Below are positions 42,608 to 55,200 of a DNA stretch of 64,000 nucleotides, piece after piece. Each line of letters starts with the position of its first letter. Positions within the stretch are counted from its first letter, which is position 1. Origin of the DNA: Urophycis tenuis (taxonomy: Eukaryota > Chordata > Actinopteri > Gadiformes > Phycidae). A model generated the notes under the pieces. That model was not told where the DNA came from and did not search any database. It worked only from the letters and a program-made list of their open reading frames with translations. Location of the stretch: the NCBI GenBank assembly GCA_036785325.1, contig JAXIVH010000084.1, forward strand, positions 310,001 to 374,000. The letters are read 5' to 3'. The translations under genes were made by a program, and so were the position numbers.

Positions 42608-43977
42608 TTAAATTGCGAACCCTAGGGACCAGCCTGTGGGAAACTTTTCCGCTGCGCAGGGGGAGAGGTTGCCGGGGGTTTCCGAGGGAGGCAAAGCCGG
42701 AGAGCTCCTCCTTCTTTTTGGCTTCGCATCGGCGTTGCATAGCAATGCGGAGCCAAAAATCCCCCCCGGGAATATTGGCATGTCAAGGACGTCGTCCCTC
42801 TCCCGGTCCGACAGGTTGGCGAGGTTGAGCCACCTCGCTCGCTCCTGCAGGACCATATTCCCCAGCGCTTTTCCCGTGGCCCGGACCGCGAAGCGCTGGA
42901 CACGGAGACACATATCGGTGATAACCGGTATCTCCTCCCACGTCGCTGGGTCCTGAGCTTGCCCAAAATCCTCACACAGCTCAGCCTGGTATGCCGTGAG
43001 CAGTGAGAGGACGTTGAGCGCTCTGGCCGAGAGCGCTACCGCCTTGTATGCCTTCTCAGTCATAGTTGACTGAAAACGGTCATACTTAGACGGCAGGCTG
43101 GGACTCCTGGAGGACACAGTCGACAGCCGCGGGTGGAGGTGCGCTGCGACTAATGGCTCCATCGGAGGCATGCGGAGCAGGCCCAGGCTCTCCATCGCCT
43201 CGCAATCGAGGGACGAGGCACCGGGAATCGGGCTCCTGCTGCTGTAAGGGCGGTCGCTCCATGAGCGCACCACCTCATCCAGCAGCTCAGGGAAGACGGG
43301 GAGAAGCTGCTTCGACGCGCTCCTGGCCAGGGGCAATTTCTTCCCCTCGTAGCTAGACCTGGTGGTTTCCGCTACGACGACGGGCCAGGGGATGTCCAGC
43401 CGGGCAGCCGCGCGCTTGCACACGTCGAGCATGTCCATGCTGGGGAGGGGAGAAACTGGTGTGCTTCCCTTATCTCCATCCCGAGAGGCGACAGAGGCCG
43501 AGGGCTGTGCAGCCCGGGCCAGAGCTATGAAGATGTCGTCCTCGTCGTCCTCCTCTGATATGAGGGGTTCCGAGGTGGCATCTTCATCGTCCCCATAGTC
43601 CAATTCCAGGACGTCTTCCTCCAGCGGGGGGTCCGCGGCTAGGCTGAGCTGGGAGCCCCAGCTAGCGCTAGCCTCCGGTACCGCCACCGCAACGACCCCC
43701 GTCTCTTCTCCATCTCCGACGGCGGCGCTGTCAGGAGAGAGATAGGGGTCCTGTCCAGACAGGCTAGCTTGGCGGGCTAGCCGTCTGCGGAGACTCTTGA
43801 CCGTGAACACCGTACAATGCTGGCATGAGCCGGGGACCTCGATAGCTAGCGTGTTCCAGCCCCAGGCAGCCCGAGCAGACCTGGTGTGGATCTTTGCTCG
43901 ATATCTTATTCCCACAGCGGCAAGGACGGGCGGCAGAGTCTCCGAGCCCTCTGGTGTGAGGGGCTTTATCCTCCATT
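42608..43977 (-). pseudogene. DIRS gag-like protein with N-terminal frameshift
   Basis: The main 435-codon frame (43915-42608) has an acidic stretch (EEDDEDDIFIALARA) and the conserved block EPLVAAHLHPRLS, PSLPSKYDRFQS and LTAYQAELCEDFGQ. It ends with RARWLNLANLSDRERDDVLD. The cysteine-rich N-terminus CRCGNKISSKDP, CSGCLGLEHA lies in the frame starting at about 43977. A one-base change near 43840 separates it from CQHCTVFTVKSLRRRLARQ. So the zinc-binding part is out of frame with the body. Confidence 0.8.
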
Positions 43978-44286
43978 CCTCGCGAGCTGGTGTGCAAGCG
44001 GGGAGTTGAGGCAGTTAGCTGGTGTGCTAACTGTGGAAATTCCAAAAAAGCCGAGAAATTAACTGGTGTGTTAACACTCGGTTTTGCTCGAACAGCCGTG
44101 GTGGGGCGCCGAGAAAAGTACTATCCAAAACCACGAAGGGGCAAGGAAAGTACCGCTTATACGATCTGGTGTGATCGTCGAAGCATAAAAAATCGCTAAG
44201 GCTAATTAGCGCCCGGCGACAGAAGCTATGTAAGATCTGTCTGTGGACAGTTAAACTAATTTAGCCTAAGACGCGAGATACGCTCC

Positions 44287-44479
44287 GAGTGAGAAGAGGT
44301 GTTTGAATGACGTGATGCCGTCCGCATGAGCTATTTAAGGTAGGTGGGACTACCTGGTGCGGACGGACACGTTTCACCAGCCAATCGGGATTGGCGTAAT
44401 GAGATAAATGCTTCTGAGGTATGCAGCGGGGGCGTGCATCCCATAGTGAGACATCGAAACGAATATTATGAAAGAGAAC
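44287..44479. repeat. DIRS terminal inverted repeat (coding-strand 5' side)
   Basis: Inverted match to 39455-39635, ending atattatgaaagagaac. The promoter of the minus-strand element is expected here, and ctatttaaggta near 44331 is a TATA-like candidate. Confidence 0.88.
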
Positions 44480-45050
44480 ATTTGTTCAGTGCGAGCCCTT
44501 ATGCAAATTGCTGTTCAGAATTATCTCATTGTACATCAAATGGATGTGAAAACAGCATACTTACATGCTCCAATAGAGGAAGAGATTTAATTAGAACAAC
44601 CTGAGGGTTTTGAAAACACATCAGAAACCGGAGAAAAACTTGTATGTAAGTTGAAGAAATCCCTTTATGGTCTGAAACAATCTGGAAGGAATTGGTACAA
44701 ACTTCTGAATGACCACCTAGAACAAGACGACTTTGAGAGGAACCTATCTGACCACTGTGTGTACAAGAAACAGATAGGAAGTGAGACAATCATTATGATC
44801 GTATGGGAAGATGATTTAATCATTACAGCCAGCAATAGTGTCCTACTCAACAGCTTCAAAAACACTATGAGATCACAATTCAACATGAAGGATCTGATCA
44901 AAACATGAAGGATTTGATCAAAAGAAAGACAAAATTACGATGAACCAAAAACAATACATACTAAAAATGCTTGAAAGAAATCGTAACAGAATGGTTCAGC
45001 CTCGACAAGCAGTGCTCCTGTTGGATGTTTTCTCACATGGACCAGGTGAG
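44480..45050 (+). pseudogene. copia reverse transcriptase, copy B
   Basis: Continues the element after the DIRS insertion: MDVKTAYLHAP, the shared TAA after EEEI, SLYGLKQSGRNW, and VWEDDLIIT in place of the WVDD box. After FNMKDL a deletion shared with copy C removes LGKFSYFLGI and shifts the frame. Confidence 0.82.
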
Positions 45051-45642
45051 GCCCTTCGTGTTGGTGTGATAAAGATATATATATATATATATCAACATTG
45101 ATTTGACTTGAAATTAAAGGGAATTTGATTGATGATGTTCACAACGAGTAAAATAAGGATTACAATTTACATCTCTGAGATGGATATGTAGATGCTGGGG
45201 ACAACAAAGAGCTCTGTACATCATCATTGAGTAAATGTGAATGGAACGGTATTTGTTTTATTGATGTCAACGTTCTCGAAACGGCGCTATAAATTGTTAA
45301 ATAGAATAAGCATTTAATGGGCCCTATCATAGTTTAAAACATATGGATGGCAACACTTCAGTAGGTGTCACTGGGTACGGTATGTAATGGTATTCAAGGA
45401 TAAAATGTTGATTTCAGTCAGTGACCTTTTATATTTGTCTGTAGTGTTGTGTTGGATGTGACTGAGTACTTGTAGTGTATGGTTAGCTGTTCACACTATA
45501 CGTAAAGGAGATGTTTGTTTGTTTGTTTGAGATGTATGTTTGCCTTGAGGTTGGTTGCAAGCAACTTAAGTTTATGGTGTTACGAGGTCAGAGGTGCAAA
45601 TAAGCAAGTTGTTTGACAATAGCTTTGGCCACAGGAGGTACC
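45051..45642. other. Unassigned AT-rich sequence with a (TA)n tract, copy B
   Basis: Holds a short (AT)n run near 45070-45091. No open frame or element signature. It corresponds to the junction where copy A has its LTR pair, but little homology to A is visible. Confidence 0.5.
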
Positions 45643-45988
45643 TGTCATGCCAACTCCTCCCCCTCTACCTCGATCGGCGTCACCGGTTCCGGCACTACAA
45701 CCCCCAGAATCCCCGGCGGCCATTAGCAGGCACCTGTGTCTAATTCCCAATGTGTCTCACCTTTGTCTTGTTTGTTTCCCTTCATAACCTTGTGTGTCCG
45801 TCTCCCCATGGTGAGTTGTTGTATTTGTATTGAGTACATGGATGTACTTTGACTTTGGTTATTTGATAGACGCACACACCTCGCTGTGGGCGCCTGTACC
45901 GGTTTCGTCCGGCTGTTAAATAAACTCTGTTCCACCGTTTACGTTGCTTGGTCTCGCGCTTGTCTCCGCTCAACCCCGTAGTGTCACA
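45643..45988 (+). mobile_element. Gypsy-like LTR, copy B only
   Basis: Begins TGTCATGCCAACTCC and ends GTAGTGTCACA, about 346 bp. ttaaataaactctg near 45915 supplies an AATAAA signal. It is unrelated in sequence to the LTRs at 12884 and 13857. It is followed after 16 bases by a gag-like ATG. No second LTR is seen, so it is a truncated element. Confidence 0.7.
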
Positions 45989-46004
45989 GAACAACTCACC
46001 ACCT

Positions 46005-46470
46005 ATGGAGACAGCGGACCAGGCAGCGGAGGAGCCCACGCTTGCCTCCGTGCTCAATCGGCTCGCTACCGACGACGTATTGGAGCAGCGGATCACGAGC
46101 ACGGAGGCACTGCTCCGTGAGCTTCTCCGGCGCTTGCCGGCGACGAGTGGCGCCGCCTCCGATGCCGCGAGTGGAGGAGTCCCAGCAGAGAGGGATCCAT
46201 ACTGGGGCACCCGTTTGGCACGGGGGGGACCTCGGTCAGCCAGACGGGCCACCAAGCCTCAGAACGGGCCAGCTGAGGCCAACCCAGCGGGGACAGGAGG
46301 CCGCTGTGGCCCAGCGGCGGGGACAGGAGGCCGCTGCGGCCCAGCGGGGACAGGAGGGCGCTGCGGCCCAGCGGGGACAGGAGGCCGCTGCGGCCCAGCG
46401 GGGAAGACAGGAGGCCGCTGCGGCCCAGCGGGGAAGACAGGAGGCCGCTGCGGCCCAGCGGGGAAGACAG
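46005..46470 (+). pseudogene. Gypsy-like gag fragment fused to the shared block, copy B
   Basis: Begins METADQAAEEPTLASVLNRL with a helical RITSTEALLRELLRRL, the style of fish Gypsy gag N-termini. At 46181 it enters the PAERDPYWGTRLARG block that copy A has after another LTR. It then runs into 27-30 bp repeats read as TGGRCGPAG, in reverse orientation to copy A. At about 46470 it ends abruptly in the sequence equivalent to copy A 15138. Confidence 0.55.
46287..46470. repeat. 27-30 bp minisatellite in gag-like fragment, copy B
   Basis: Units of ggccgctgcggcccagcggg with gacagga spacing. Its inverted counterpart lies at 13720-13850. Confidence 0.85.
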
Positions 46471-46696
46471 GTTTTCTTCGACTTAAGACTTTGTTTGTTC
46501 ATTCTGGAATCCCAAGCCAGCAAACACGGAGCTGGAGGATTATAAAGGTTGGTTCATCGAGGTCAAATCACCTCCTTTTCAATCTGGGCCATAGGCCTAC
46601 TTGTCAAAAATCTGACCACCACTATTATAAACATCTGAACATTGAAAGATTTCTTAGAGGCATAAAAAATACGTTATTCTTAAATGACGATGTTTT

Positions 46697-46800
46697 TAAA
46701 GGTCCGGTGTGTAAACTCAAGGTGGCCTCCTAGCGGTGAGGTTGCAGATTGCAACCAACTGAACCGCCCTCCCACTCACTCCTAACATGTACTGTATAAT
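46697..46800. repeat. Dispersed repeat fragment, copy B
   Basis: Equivalent of 15366-15470 with the same phrases. Confidence 0.35.
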
Positions 46801-47013
46801 TGACTAAAACAAGTTTACAAAATAAGCGCACAATAATACGAGATCTCAGATGGGAGTTTGCTCTGCGCCTCTCGTCGTTTCTTTACAGTTTACATGGAGA
46901 ATGATTTACAAGGTAGGAAAGAAAAAAACCCTTTCAATCCAGAGCCTGACCTGGGGGTTAGAAACAATAGATACTTTATTGAACCCTGTGGGAAAATTCA
47001 AGGTCCCAGTAGC

Positions 47014-47435
47014 TTACAAGACATCAACATACAACATAAACCGAGCTGCGAAAGCATTAGCAGACTCCGACAGGGCCATGTGTGTAGCGCGCAGAAGCTC
47101 ACAGTGGAGCAGAAAAGAGAATCGCTGCGCAACATCATTCATTCCTACGAGCCGCTGTTTAAGTTGCACGAGGGCGACATCAATGTTAGCCTACTAATAA
47201 ACATATTCCTTCTGAAATGCTCCTCCTGGTCTTGGAGCCGCTCATCCTCGCAAAGCTCGAAGAAGCGCCTTTTGGTGCGCGTCTTTGCGCGTCTATCCTG
47301 GAGAAGAGCAGGTACACCCCATGCAGATGCCAGGTTGCAAGCCTGGGCATTTATACTGTCAAACTCCCCTCGCAGTTGGGTGAGTGTCTCTGCTGCGGTG
47401 CGAAGCCACCATTTCGTAAATAAATAAAACGGCAA
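47014..47435 (-). pseudogene. hAT-type (ZMYM1-like) transposase remnant, copy B
   Basis: Nearly identical to 15680-16101, including the frame change after EEHFRRNMF, so the decay predates the duplication. Confidence 0.5.
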
Positions 47436-48231
47436 GTGGGCATTGGAAGCAGTGTGGGGCTCCTACCGCTAGGGGGCCCCTCCGCACCGCGGGGTCTGCC
47501 GGGGCTTCCCCGACGCCACTAGAGTGTGTGTGAGAGAAGATGTTTTGGCAGTGATTTGAGAGGCTACATTTCAAGCCAAGCTTTGATAACAACACAGAGG
47601 GACACCTCAGGCTGAAATCAGAGAGTAAAGACCCCTGACAAGTAAAGCGCAACTGATTCATACCCAGAACGTACAAATAATAACCATCCCATTCTTTAAT
47701 TGAAACTGATATATTGTTGTGTATTATTGTTGTATATCAGTATTTTCAAAGTCTTTCTTCCGGCCGTTGTAGACGTTGTGTTCACTTTCCTCGTAGTTCC
47801 TTCAGGGGGCGTGCTTTCCCTGAGAAGTCGGCCTTACACGACAGACAAGCGCTCCCACTATTTGCCCTCATACCTCGGTGCCTGTGGAGTGTGGAAGATA
47901 TTAAAACGACAGCCAGAGGGGTTAAACCAAGAATGACGTTGGCGAATATGAATGGAGAGAAATGAAGGACTACTCACAGACTTTTTCCTCGATTAGCTTT
48001 TTCGCTTTGGAAGCTGGTTGTTTTTAAGTGAGTGCTGGCAAAAGCAGCAAGGCGGAACACTGTGCGTTCCTTCTAAACATATAAAATACTTGACTTTACA
48101 TTAATCAGATGACGGCATGCCTTCTCCATTCAGACTGAACACTGAGGCCACACTGCTACACTCTATCCCCTGACCATTTTAGCACCTGAAGTCCACTCTT
48201 TTGGCAATATCTTGAGATCCTTGGCAATACC
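47436..48231. other. No recognised feature; empty site of the copy A hAT element
   Basis: Matches copy A 16102-16823 joined to 18121-18191. The single CTCTATCC at about 48161-48168 is the unoccupied target of the hAT element in A. Confidence 0.65.
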
Positions 48232-48525
48232 CAGGGGCGTAATTTGCGGGGGAGTTAGGGGGGTCATGACCCCCGCAAAAATCCAATCACACTAATATAA
48301 CCCCCCCAATATCATAACATCATTCAGATTAATAAAAATATGAAATATTCTGAATGAATAACTTGTTTGTTTTCTTTATTCATTTCATTTGCCAGCAAGA
48401 TAGTATCGTGTTTTAATCATCTGTAATGTAGCCTACCCCCCCCCCCCCTCCCCCACCGACTACTTGGTATTACCTGGCCAACTTATTATAACCCCCCCAA
48501 TGGTAGACCCAAAGTTACGCCCTTG
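48232..48525. mobile_element. hAT-type MITE, copy B
   Basis: Same element as 18192-18503, with GCAATACC on both sides and a shorter poly-C run. Confidence 0.88.
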
Positions 48526-49208
48526 GCAATACCAAGTGTAAATGTCCATCCTTTATATTATGTCTATCCTTTATAGTTCTATTTATTATTATTTTTGTCT
48601 TTATTCAGATTATGACAATAATTACACAACTCAAATTCACTTTAACTTTAATTGTGATTCACTATATGCAACTGGTCTAAATTTGACTCAACACATCATG
48701 TGATTAATTTACATCCAATCAGATTACAGACACTGCACTGGGTGTATACTGAGTATACAGGGTATAATGGTCACACATACAGTGACCTTCACACCCCCAT
48801 CATCATCATGGTCTTCATCATGTCAATTTATCCATGTGTGTGTCTGTGTGTGTGTGTGTGTGTGGGGGGGGGGGGGGATGCAGCGGTTGTATAGTTACCT
48901 TGTGTTATCTACCCCTTACATACATGCTGTATATATTATACATAAATAATAGACCCCTTCTGAATAGTTAGGACCACCAGCCAGGCCGGTGTCAATTACC
49001 ACACACCTGCTAGTTAAGCAGTCAGGAATAGTGGTAGTAGTAGTAGAGTAGCTGGTTATCTTTTTTTTCAATAGTCTGCTCGACATTATATGTTATCTAG
49101 CATCAGACAGTATTCATTTTATATGCTATTAAACTATTTAACTATATATCTACTATTTATAAATGACAGTCGCGTTGAATTTTTAATTCAATTAATTTTT
49201 ATTTAAAG
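48526..49208. other. AT-rich spacer with (TG)n(G)n microsatellite, copy B
   Basis: Counterpart of 18512-19177; microsatellite at about 48835-48878. No gene is recognised. Confidence 0.6.
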
Positions 49209-52200
49209 AACTGGCCTCAGTGAGGACAGGGGCTTTATTTTCCTTTCTCTTCCTCCAAGGGGCCTCAGTGAGGGGAGCAGCCTCAGTGAGGAGAGGGGCT
49301 GAGCGAGGAGAGGGGCCACAGTGGAGTTAGCAGCCTCAGTGATGAGAGGGGCATCGGTGAACGGAGAGCCTTCAGTGATGAGATGGGCTTTGGTTTCCTG
49401 TCTCTTCTTCCCTGGGTCGTCAGTGAGGGGAGCAGCCTCAGTGAGGAGAGGGGCCTCAATGGAGCAAGCAGCCTCAGTGATGAGAGGGGCATCGGTGAAT
49501 GGAGAGCCTTCAGTGATGAGATGGGCTTTGGTTTCCTGTCTCTTCTTCCCTGGGTCCTCAGTGAGGGGAGCAGCCTCAGTGAGGAGAGGGGCCTCAATGG
49601 AGCAAGCAGCCTCAGTGATGAGAGGGGCATCGGTGAGGAGAGGGGCCACAGTGAGGAGAAGGGCTTTGGTTTCCTGTCTCTTCTTCCCTGGGGCCTCAGT
49701 GAGGGGACCAGCCTTATTGAGGAGAGGGGCCTCAATGGAGCAAGCAGCCTCAGTGATGAGAGGGGCATCGGTGAGGAGAGGGGCTTTGTTTTCCTCTCTC
49801 TTTTTCCCTGGGTCCTCAGTGAGGGGAGCAGCCTCAGTGAGGAGAGGGGCCTCAATGGAGCAAGCAGCCTGAGTGATGAGAGGGGCATCGGTGAACGGAG
49901 AGCCTTCAGTGAGGAGAGGGGCTTTAGTTTCCTGTCTCTTCTTCCCTGGGTCCTCAGTGAGGGGAGCAGCCTCAGTGAGGAGAGGGGCCTCAATGGAGCA
50001 AGCAGCCTCAGTGATGAGAGGGGCATCGGTGAACGGAGAGCCTTCAATGAGGAGAGGGGCTTTATTTTGTCTCTTCTTCCCTGGGTCCTCAGTGAGGGGA
50101 GCAGCCTCAGTGAGGAGTGGGGCCTCAATGGAGTTAGGAGCCTTAGTGATGAGAAGGGAATCGGTGAGGAGAGGGGGTTTATTTTCCTGTGTCTTCTTCC
50201 CTGGGTCCTCAGTGAGGGGACCAGCCTCAGCAAGAAGAGGTGCTACAGTCAGGAGAGTGGCCACAATGGAGTTCGTAGCCCCAGTGAGGGGAGGAGTCTC
50301 AGTGAGGAGAGAGGCTTTAGTTTCCTGTCTCTTCTTCCCTGGGTCCTCAGTGAGGGGACCAGCCTCAGTGAGGAGAGGGGCCACAGCGAGGAGAGGGGCC
50401 ACAAACCGGAGGGGCCACAGTGGATTTAGCAGTCTCAGTGAGGGGAGGAGTCTCAGTGAGTGGAGAGCCTTCAGTGAGGAGAGGGGCTTTAGTTTCCTGT
50501 CTCTTCTTCCCTGGGTCCTCAGTGAGGGGAGCAGCCTCAGTGAGGAGAGGGGCCTCAATGGAGCAAGCCGCCTCAGTGATGAGAGGGGCATCGGTGAGGA
50601 GAGGGGCCACAGTGAGGAGAGGGGCTTTGGTTTCCTGTCTCTTTTTCCCTGGGGCCTCAGTGAGGGGACCAGCCTTATTGAGGAGAGGGGCCTCACTGGA
50701 GCAAGCAGCCTCCGTGATGAGAGGGGCATCGGTGAGGAGAGGGGCTTTGTTTTCCTCTCTCTTTTTCCCTGGGTCCTCAGTTAGGGGAGCAGCCTCAGTG
50801 AGGAGAGGGGCCTCAATGGAGCCAGCAGCCTCAGTGATGAGAGGGGCATCGGTGAACGGAGAGCCTTCAGTGAGGAGAGGGGCTTTAGTTTCCTGTCTCT
50901 TCCCTGGGTCCTCAGTGAGGGGAGCAGCCTCAGTGAGGAGAGGGGCCTCAATGGAGCAAGCAGCCTCAGTGATGAGAGGGGCATCAGTGAACGGAGAGCC
51001 TTCAGTGAGGAGAGGGGCTTTATTTTGTCTCTTCTTCCCTGGGTCCTCAGTGAGGGGAGCAGCCTCAGTGAGGAGTGGGGCCTCAATGGAGTTAGGAGCC
51101 TTAGTGATGAGAAGGGAATCGGTGAGGAGAGGGGGTTTATTTTCCTGTGTCTTCTTCCCTGGGTCCTCAGTGAGGGGACCAGCCTCAGCAAGAAGAGGTG
51201 CTACAGTCAGGAGAGTGGCCACAATGGAGTTCGTAGCCCCAGTGAGGGGAGGAGTCTCAGTGAGGAGAGAGGCTTTAGTTTCCTGTCTCTTCTTCCCTGG
51301 GTCCTCAGTGAGGGGACCAGCCTCAGTGAGGAGAGGGGCCACAGCGAGGAGAGGGGCCACAAACCGGAGGGGCCACAGTGGATTTAGCAGTCTCAGTGAG
51401 GGGAGGAGTCTCAGTGAGTGGAGAGCCTTCAGTGAGGAGAGGGGCTTTAGTTTCCTGTCTCTTCTTCCCTGGGTCCTCAGTGAGGGGAGCAGCCTCAGTG
51501 AGGAGAGGGGCCTCAATGGAGCAAGCCGCCTCAGTGATGAGAGGGGCATCGGTGAGGAGAGGGGCCACAGTGAGGAGAGGGGCTTTGGTTTCCTGTCTCT
51601 TTTTCCCTGGGGCCTCAGTGAGGGGACCAGCCTTATTGAGGAGAGGGGCCTCACTGGAGCAAGCAGCCTCCGTGATGAGAGGGGCATCGGTGAGGAGAGG
51701 GGCTTTGTTTTCCTCTCTCTTTTTCCCTGGGTCCTCAGTTAGGGGAGCAGCCTCAGTGAGGAGAGGGGCCTCAATGGAGCCAGCAGCCTCAGTGATGAGA
51801 GGGGCATCGGTGAACGGAGAGCCTTCAGTGTGGAGAGGGGCTTTAGTTTCCTGTCTCTTCCCTGGGTCCTCAGTGAGGGGAGCAGCCTCAGTGAGGAGAG
51901 GGGCCTCAATGGAGCAAGCAGCCTCAGTGATGAGAGGGGCATCAGTGAACGGAGAGCCTTCAGTGAGGAGAGGGGCTTTATTTTGTCTCTTCTTCCCTGG
52001 GTCCTCAGTGAGGGGAGCAGCCTCAGTGAGGAGTGGGGCCTCAATGGAGTCAGGAGCCTTAGTGATGAGAAGGGAATCGGTGAGGAGAGGGGGTTTATTT
52101 TCCTGTGTCTTCTTCCCTGGGTCCTCAGTGAGGGGACCAGCCTCAGCAAGAAGAGGTGCTACAGTCAGGAGAGTCGCCACAATGGAGTTCGTAGCCCCAG

Positions 52201-55200
52201 TGAGGGGAGGAGTCTCAGTGAGGGGAGGAGGTTCACTGAGTGGAGAGCCTTCACTGAGGAGAGAGGCTTTAGTTTCCTGTCTCTTCTTCCCTGGGTCCTC
52301 AGTGAGGGGACCAGCCTCAGTGAGGAGAGGGGCCACAGCGAGGAGAGGGGCCACAAACCGGAGGGGCCACAGTGGATTTAGCAGCCTCAGTAATGAGAGG
52401 GGCATCGGTGAGTGGAGAGCCTTCAGTGAGGAGAGGGGCTTTAGTTTCCTGTCTCTTCTTCCCTGGGTCCTCAGTGAGGGGACCAGCCTCAGCAAGGAGA
52501 GGGGCCAGCGTCAGGAGAGGGGCCACAGTCCGGATGGGCCACAGTGGAGTTAGCAGTCTCAGTGAGGGGAGGTGTCTCAGTGAGTGGAGAGCCTTCAGTT
52601 AGGAGAGGGTCTTTAGTTTTCTGTCTCTTCTTCCCTGGGTCCTCAGTGAGGGGACCAGCCTCAGTGAGGAGAGGGGCCTCAATGGAGTAAGCAGCCTCAG
52701 TGATGAGAGGGGCATCGGTGAGTGGAGAGCCTTCAGTGATGAGAAGGGCTTTGGTTTCCTGTCTCTTCTTCCCTGGGTCCTCAGTGAGGGGAGCAGCCTC
52801 AGTGAGGAGAGGGGCCAAAAGACAGGAGAGGGGCCACAGTGGAGTTAGCAGCCTCAGTGAGGGGAGGTGTCTCAGTGAGTGTCTCAAAGCCAGGAGAGGG
52901 GCCACAGTGGATTTAGCAGCCTCAGTGAGGGGAGGAGTCTCAGTGAGTGGAGAGCCTTCAGTGAGGAGAGGGGCTTTAGTTTCCTGTCTCTTCTTCCCTG
53001 GGTCCTCAGTGAGGGGACCAGCCTCAGCAAGGAGAGGGGCCAACGTCAGGAGAGGGGCCACAGTCCGGATGGGCCACAGTGGAGTTAGCAGTCTCAGTGA
53101 GGGGAGGTGTCTCAGTGAGTGGAGAGCCTTCAGTTAGGAGAGGGTCTTTAGTTTTCTGTCTCTTCTTCCCTGGGTCCTCAGTGAGGGGACCAGCCTCAAT
53201 GAGGAGAGGGGCCTCAATGTAGTTAGCAGCCTCAGTGATGAGAGGGGCATCGGTGAACGGAGAGCCTTCAGTGATGAGATGGGCTTTGGTTTCCTGTCTC
53301 TTCTTCCCTGGGTCCTCAGTGAGGGGACCAGCCTCAGCAAGGAGAGGGGCCAACGTCAGGAGAGGGGCCACAGTCCGGATGGGCCACAGTGGGTTAGCAG
53401 TCTCAGTGAGAGGAGGTGACTCAGTGAGTGGAGAGCCTTCAGTGAGGAGAGGGTCTTTAGTTTCCTGTCTCTTCCTCCCTGGGTCCTCAGTGAGGGGACC
53501 AGCCTCAGTGAGGAGAGGGGCCTCAATGGAGTAAGCAGCCTCAGTAATGAGAGGGGCATCGGTGAGTGGAGAGCCTTCAGTGATGAGAAGAGCTTTGGTT
53601 ACCTGTCTCTTCTTCCCTGGGTCCTCATTGAGGGGACCAGCCTCAGCAAGGAGAGGGGCCAAAAGTCAGGAGAGGGGCCACAGTGGAGTTAGCAGCCTCA
53701 GTGAGGGGAGGTGTCTCAGTGAGTGTCTCAAAGCCAGGAGAGGGGCCACAGTGGATTTAGCAGCCTCAGTGAGGGGAGGAGTCTCAGTGAGTGGAGAGCC
53801 TTCAGTGAGGAGAGGGGCTTTAGTTTCCTGTCTCTTCTTCCCTGGGTCCTCAGTGAGGGGACCAGCCTCAATGAGGAGAGGGGCCTCAATGTAGTTAGCA
53901 GCCTCAGTGATGAGAGGGGCATCGGTGAACGGAGAGCCTTCAGTGATGAGATGGGCTTTGGTTTCCTGTCTCTTCTTCCCTGGGTCCTCAGTGAGGGGAC
54001 CAGCCTCAGCAAGGAGAGGGGCCAACGTCAGGAGAGGGGCCACAGTGGAGTTAGCAGTCTCAGTGAGGGGAGGTGTCTCAGTGAGTGGAGAGCCTTCAGT
54101 GAGGAGAGGGTCTTTAGTTTCCTGTCTCTTCCTTCCTGGGTCCTCAGTGAGGGGACCAGCCTCAGTGAGGAGAGGGGCCTCAATGGAGTAAGCAGCCTCA
54201 GTAATGAGAGGGGCATCGGTGAGTGGAGAGCCTTCAGTGATGAGAAGGGCTTTGGTTTCCTGTCTCTTCTTCCCTGGGTCCTCAGTGAGGGGACCAGACT
54301 CAGTGAAGAGAGGGGCCTCAATGGAGCAAGCAGCCTCAGTGATGAGAGGGGCATCGGTGAACGGAGAGCCTTCAGTGAGGAGAGGGTCTTTAGTTTTCTG
54401 TCTCTTCTTCGCTGGGTCCTCAGTGAGGGGACCAGCCTCAGTGAGGAGAGGGGCCTCAATGGAGTAAGCAGCCTCAGTAATGAGAGGGGCATCGGTGAGT
54501 GGAGAGCCTTCAGTGATGAGAAGAGCTTTGGTTTCCTGTCTCTTCTTCCCTGGGTCCTCATTGAGGGGACCAGCCTCAGCAAGGAGAGGGGCCAAAAGTC
54601 AGGAGAGGGGCCACAGTGGAGTTAGCAGCCTCAGTGAGGGGAGGTGTCTCAGTGAGTGTCTCAAAGCCAGGAGAGGGGCCACAGTGGATTTAGCAGCCTC
54701 AGTGAGGGGAGGAGTCTCAGTGAGTGGAGAGCCTTCAGTGAGGAGAGGGGCTTTAGTTTCCTGTCTCTTCTTCCCTGGGTCCTCAGTGAGGGGACCAGCC
54801 TCAATGAGGAGAGGGGCCTTAATGTAGTTAGCAGCCTCAGTGATGAGAGGGGCATCGGTGAACGGAGAGCCTTCAGTGATGAGATGGGCTTTGGTTTCCT
54901 GTCTCTTCTTCCCTGGGTCCTCAGTGAGGGGACCAGCCTCAGCAAGGAGAGGGTCCAACGTCAGGAGAGGGGCCACAGTGGAGTTAGCAGTCTCAGTGAG
55001 GGGAGGTGTCTCAGTGAGTGGAGAGCCTTCAGTGAGGAGAGGGTCTTTAGTTTCCTGTCTCTTCCTTCCTGGGTCCTCAGTGAGGGGACCAGCCTCAGTG
55101 AGGAGAGGGGCCTCAATGGAGTAAGCAGCCTCAGTAATGAGAGGGGCATCGGTGAGTGGAGAGCCTTCAGTGATGAGAAGGGCTTTGGTTTCCTGTCTCT

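Larger units (their letters stand above)
39413..44479 (-). mobile_element. DIRS-type tyrosine-recombinase retrotransposon, copy B only
   Basis: 5.07 kb, coding on the minus strand: gag-like, RT/RNase H, then an overlapping tyrosine recombinase. It has inverted terminal repeats (39413-39635 and 44287-44479) whose outer ends differ. Near the 3' end of the coding strand there is an internal complementary region that joins the complements of both outer ends. The insertion lies between AAC and ATTTG of the copia RT, with AAC (39410-39412 and 44477-44479) at both ends. The empty site cagcaaacatttgttcag is present in copy C. An internal deletion removes the RT core. Confidence 0.93.

Noticed and set aside
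39413..44479. LTR retrotransposon or Crypton
   Set aside because: Terminal repeats are inverted, an internal complementary region is present, and RT/RNase H is coupled to a tyrosine recombinase, which together fit DIRS only.
45051..45642. Target duplication or partner LTR for the Gypsy LTR in copy B
   Set aside because: No second copy of the LTR ends or matching flank could be found by eye.
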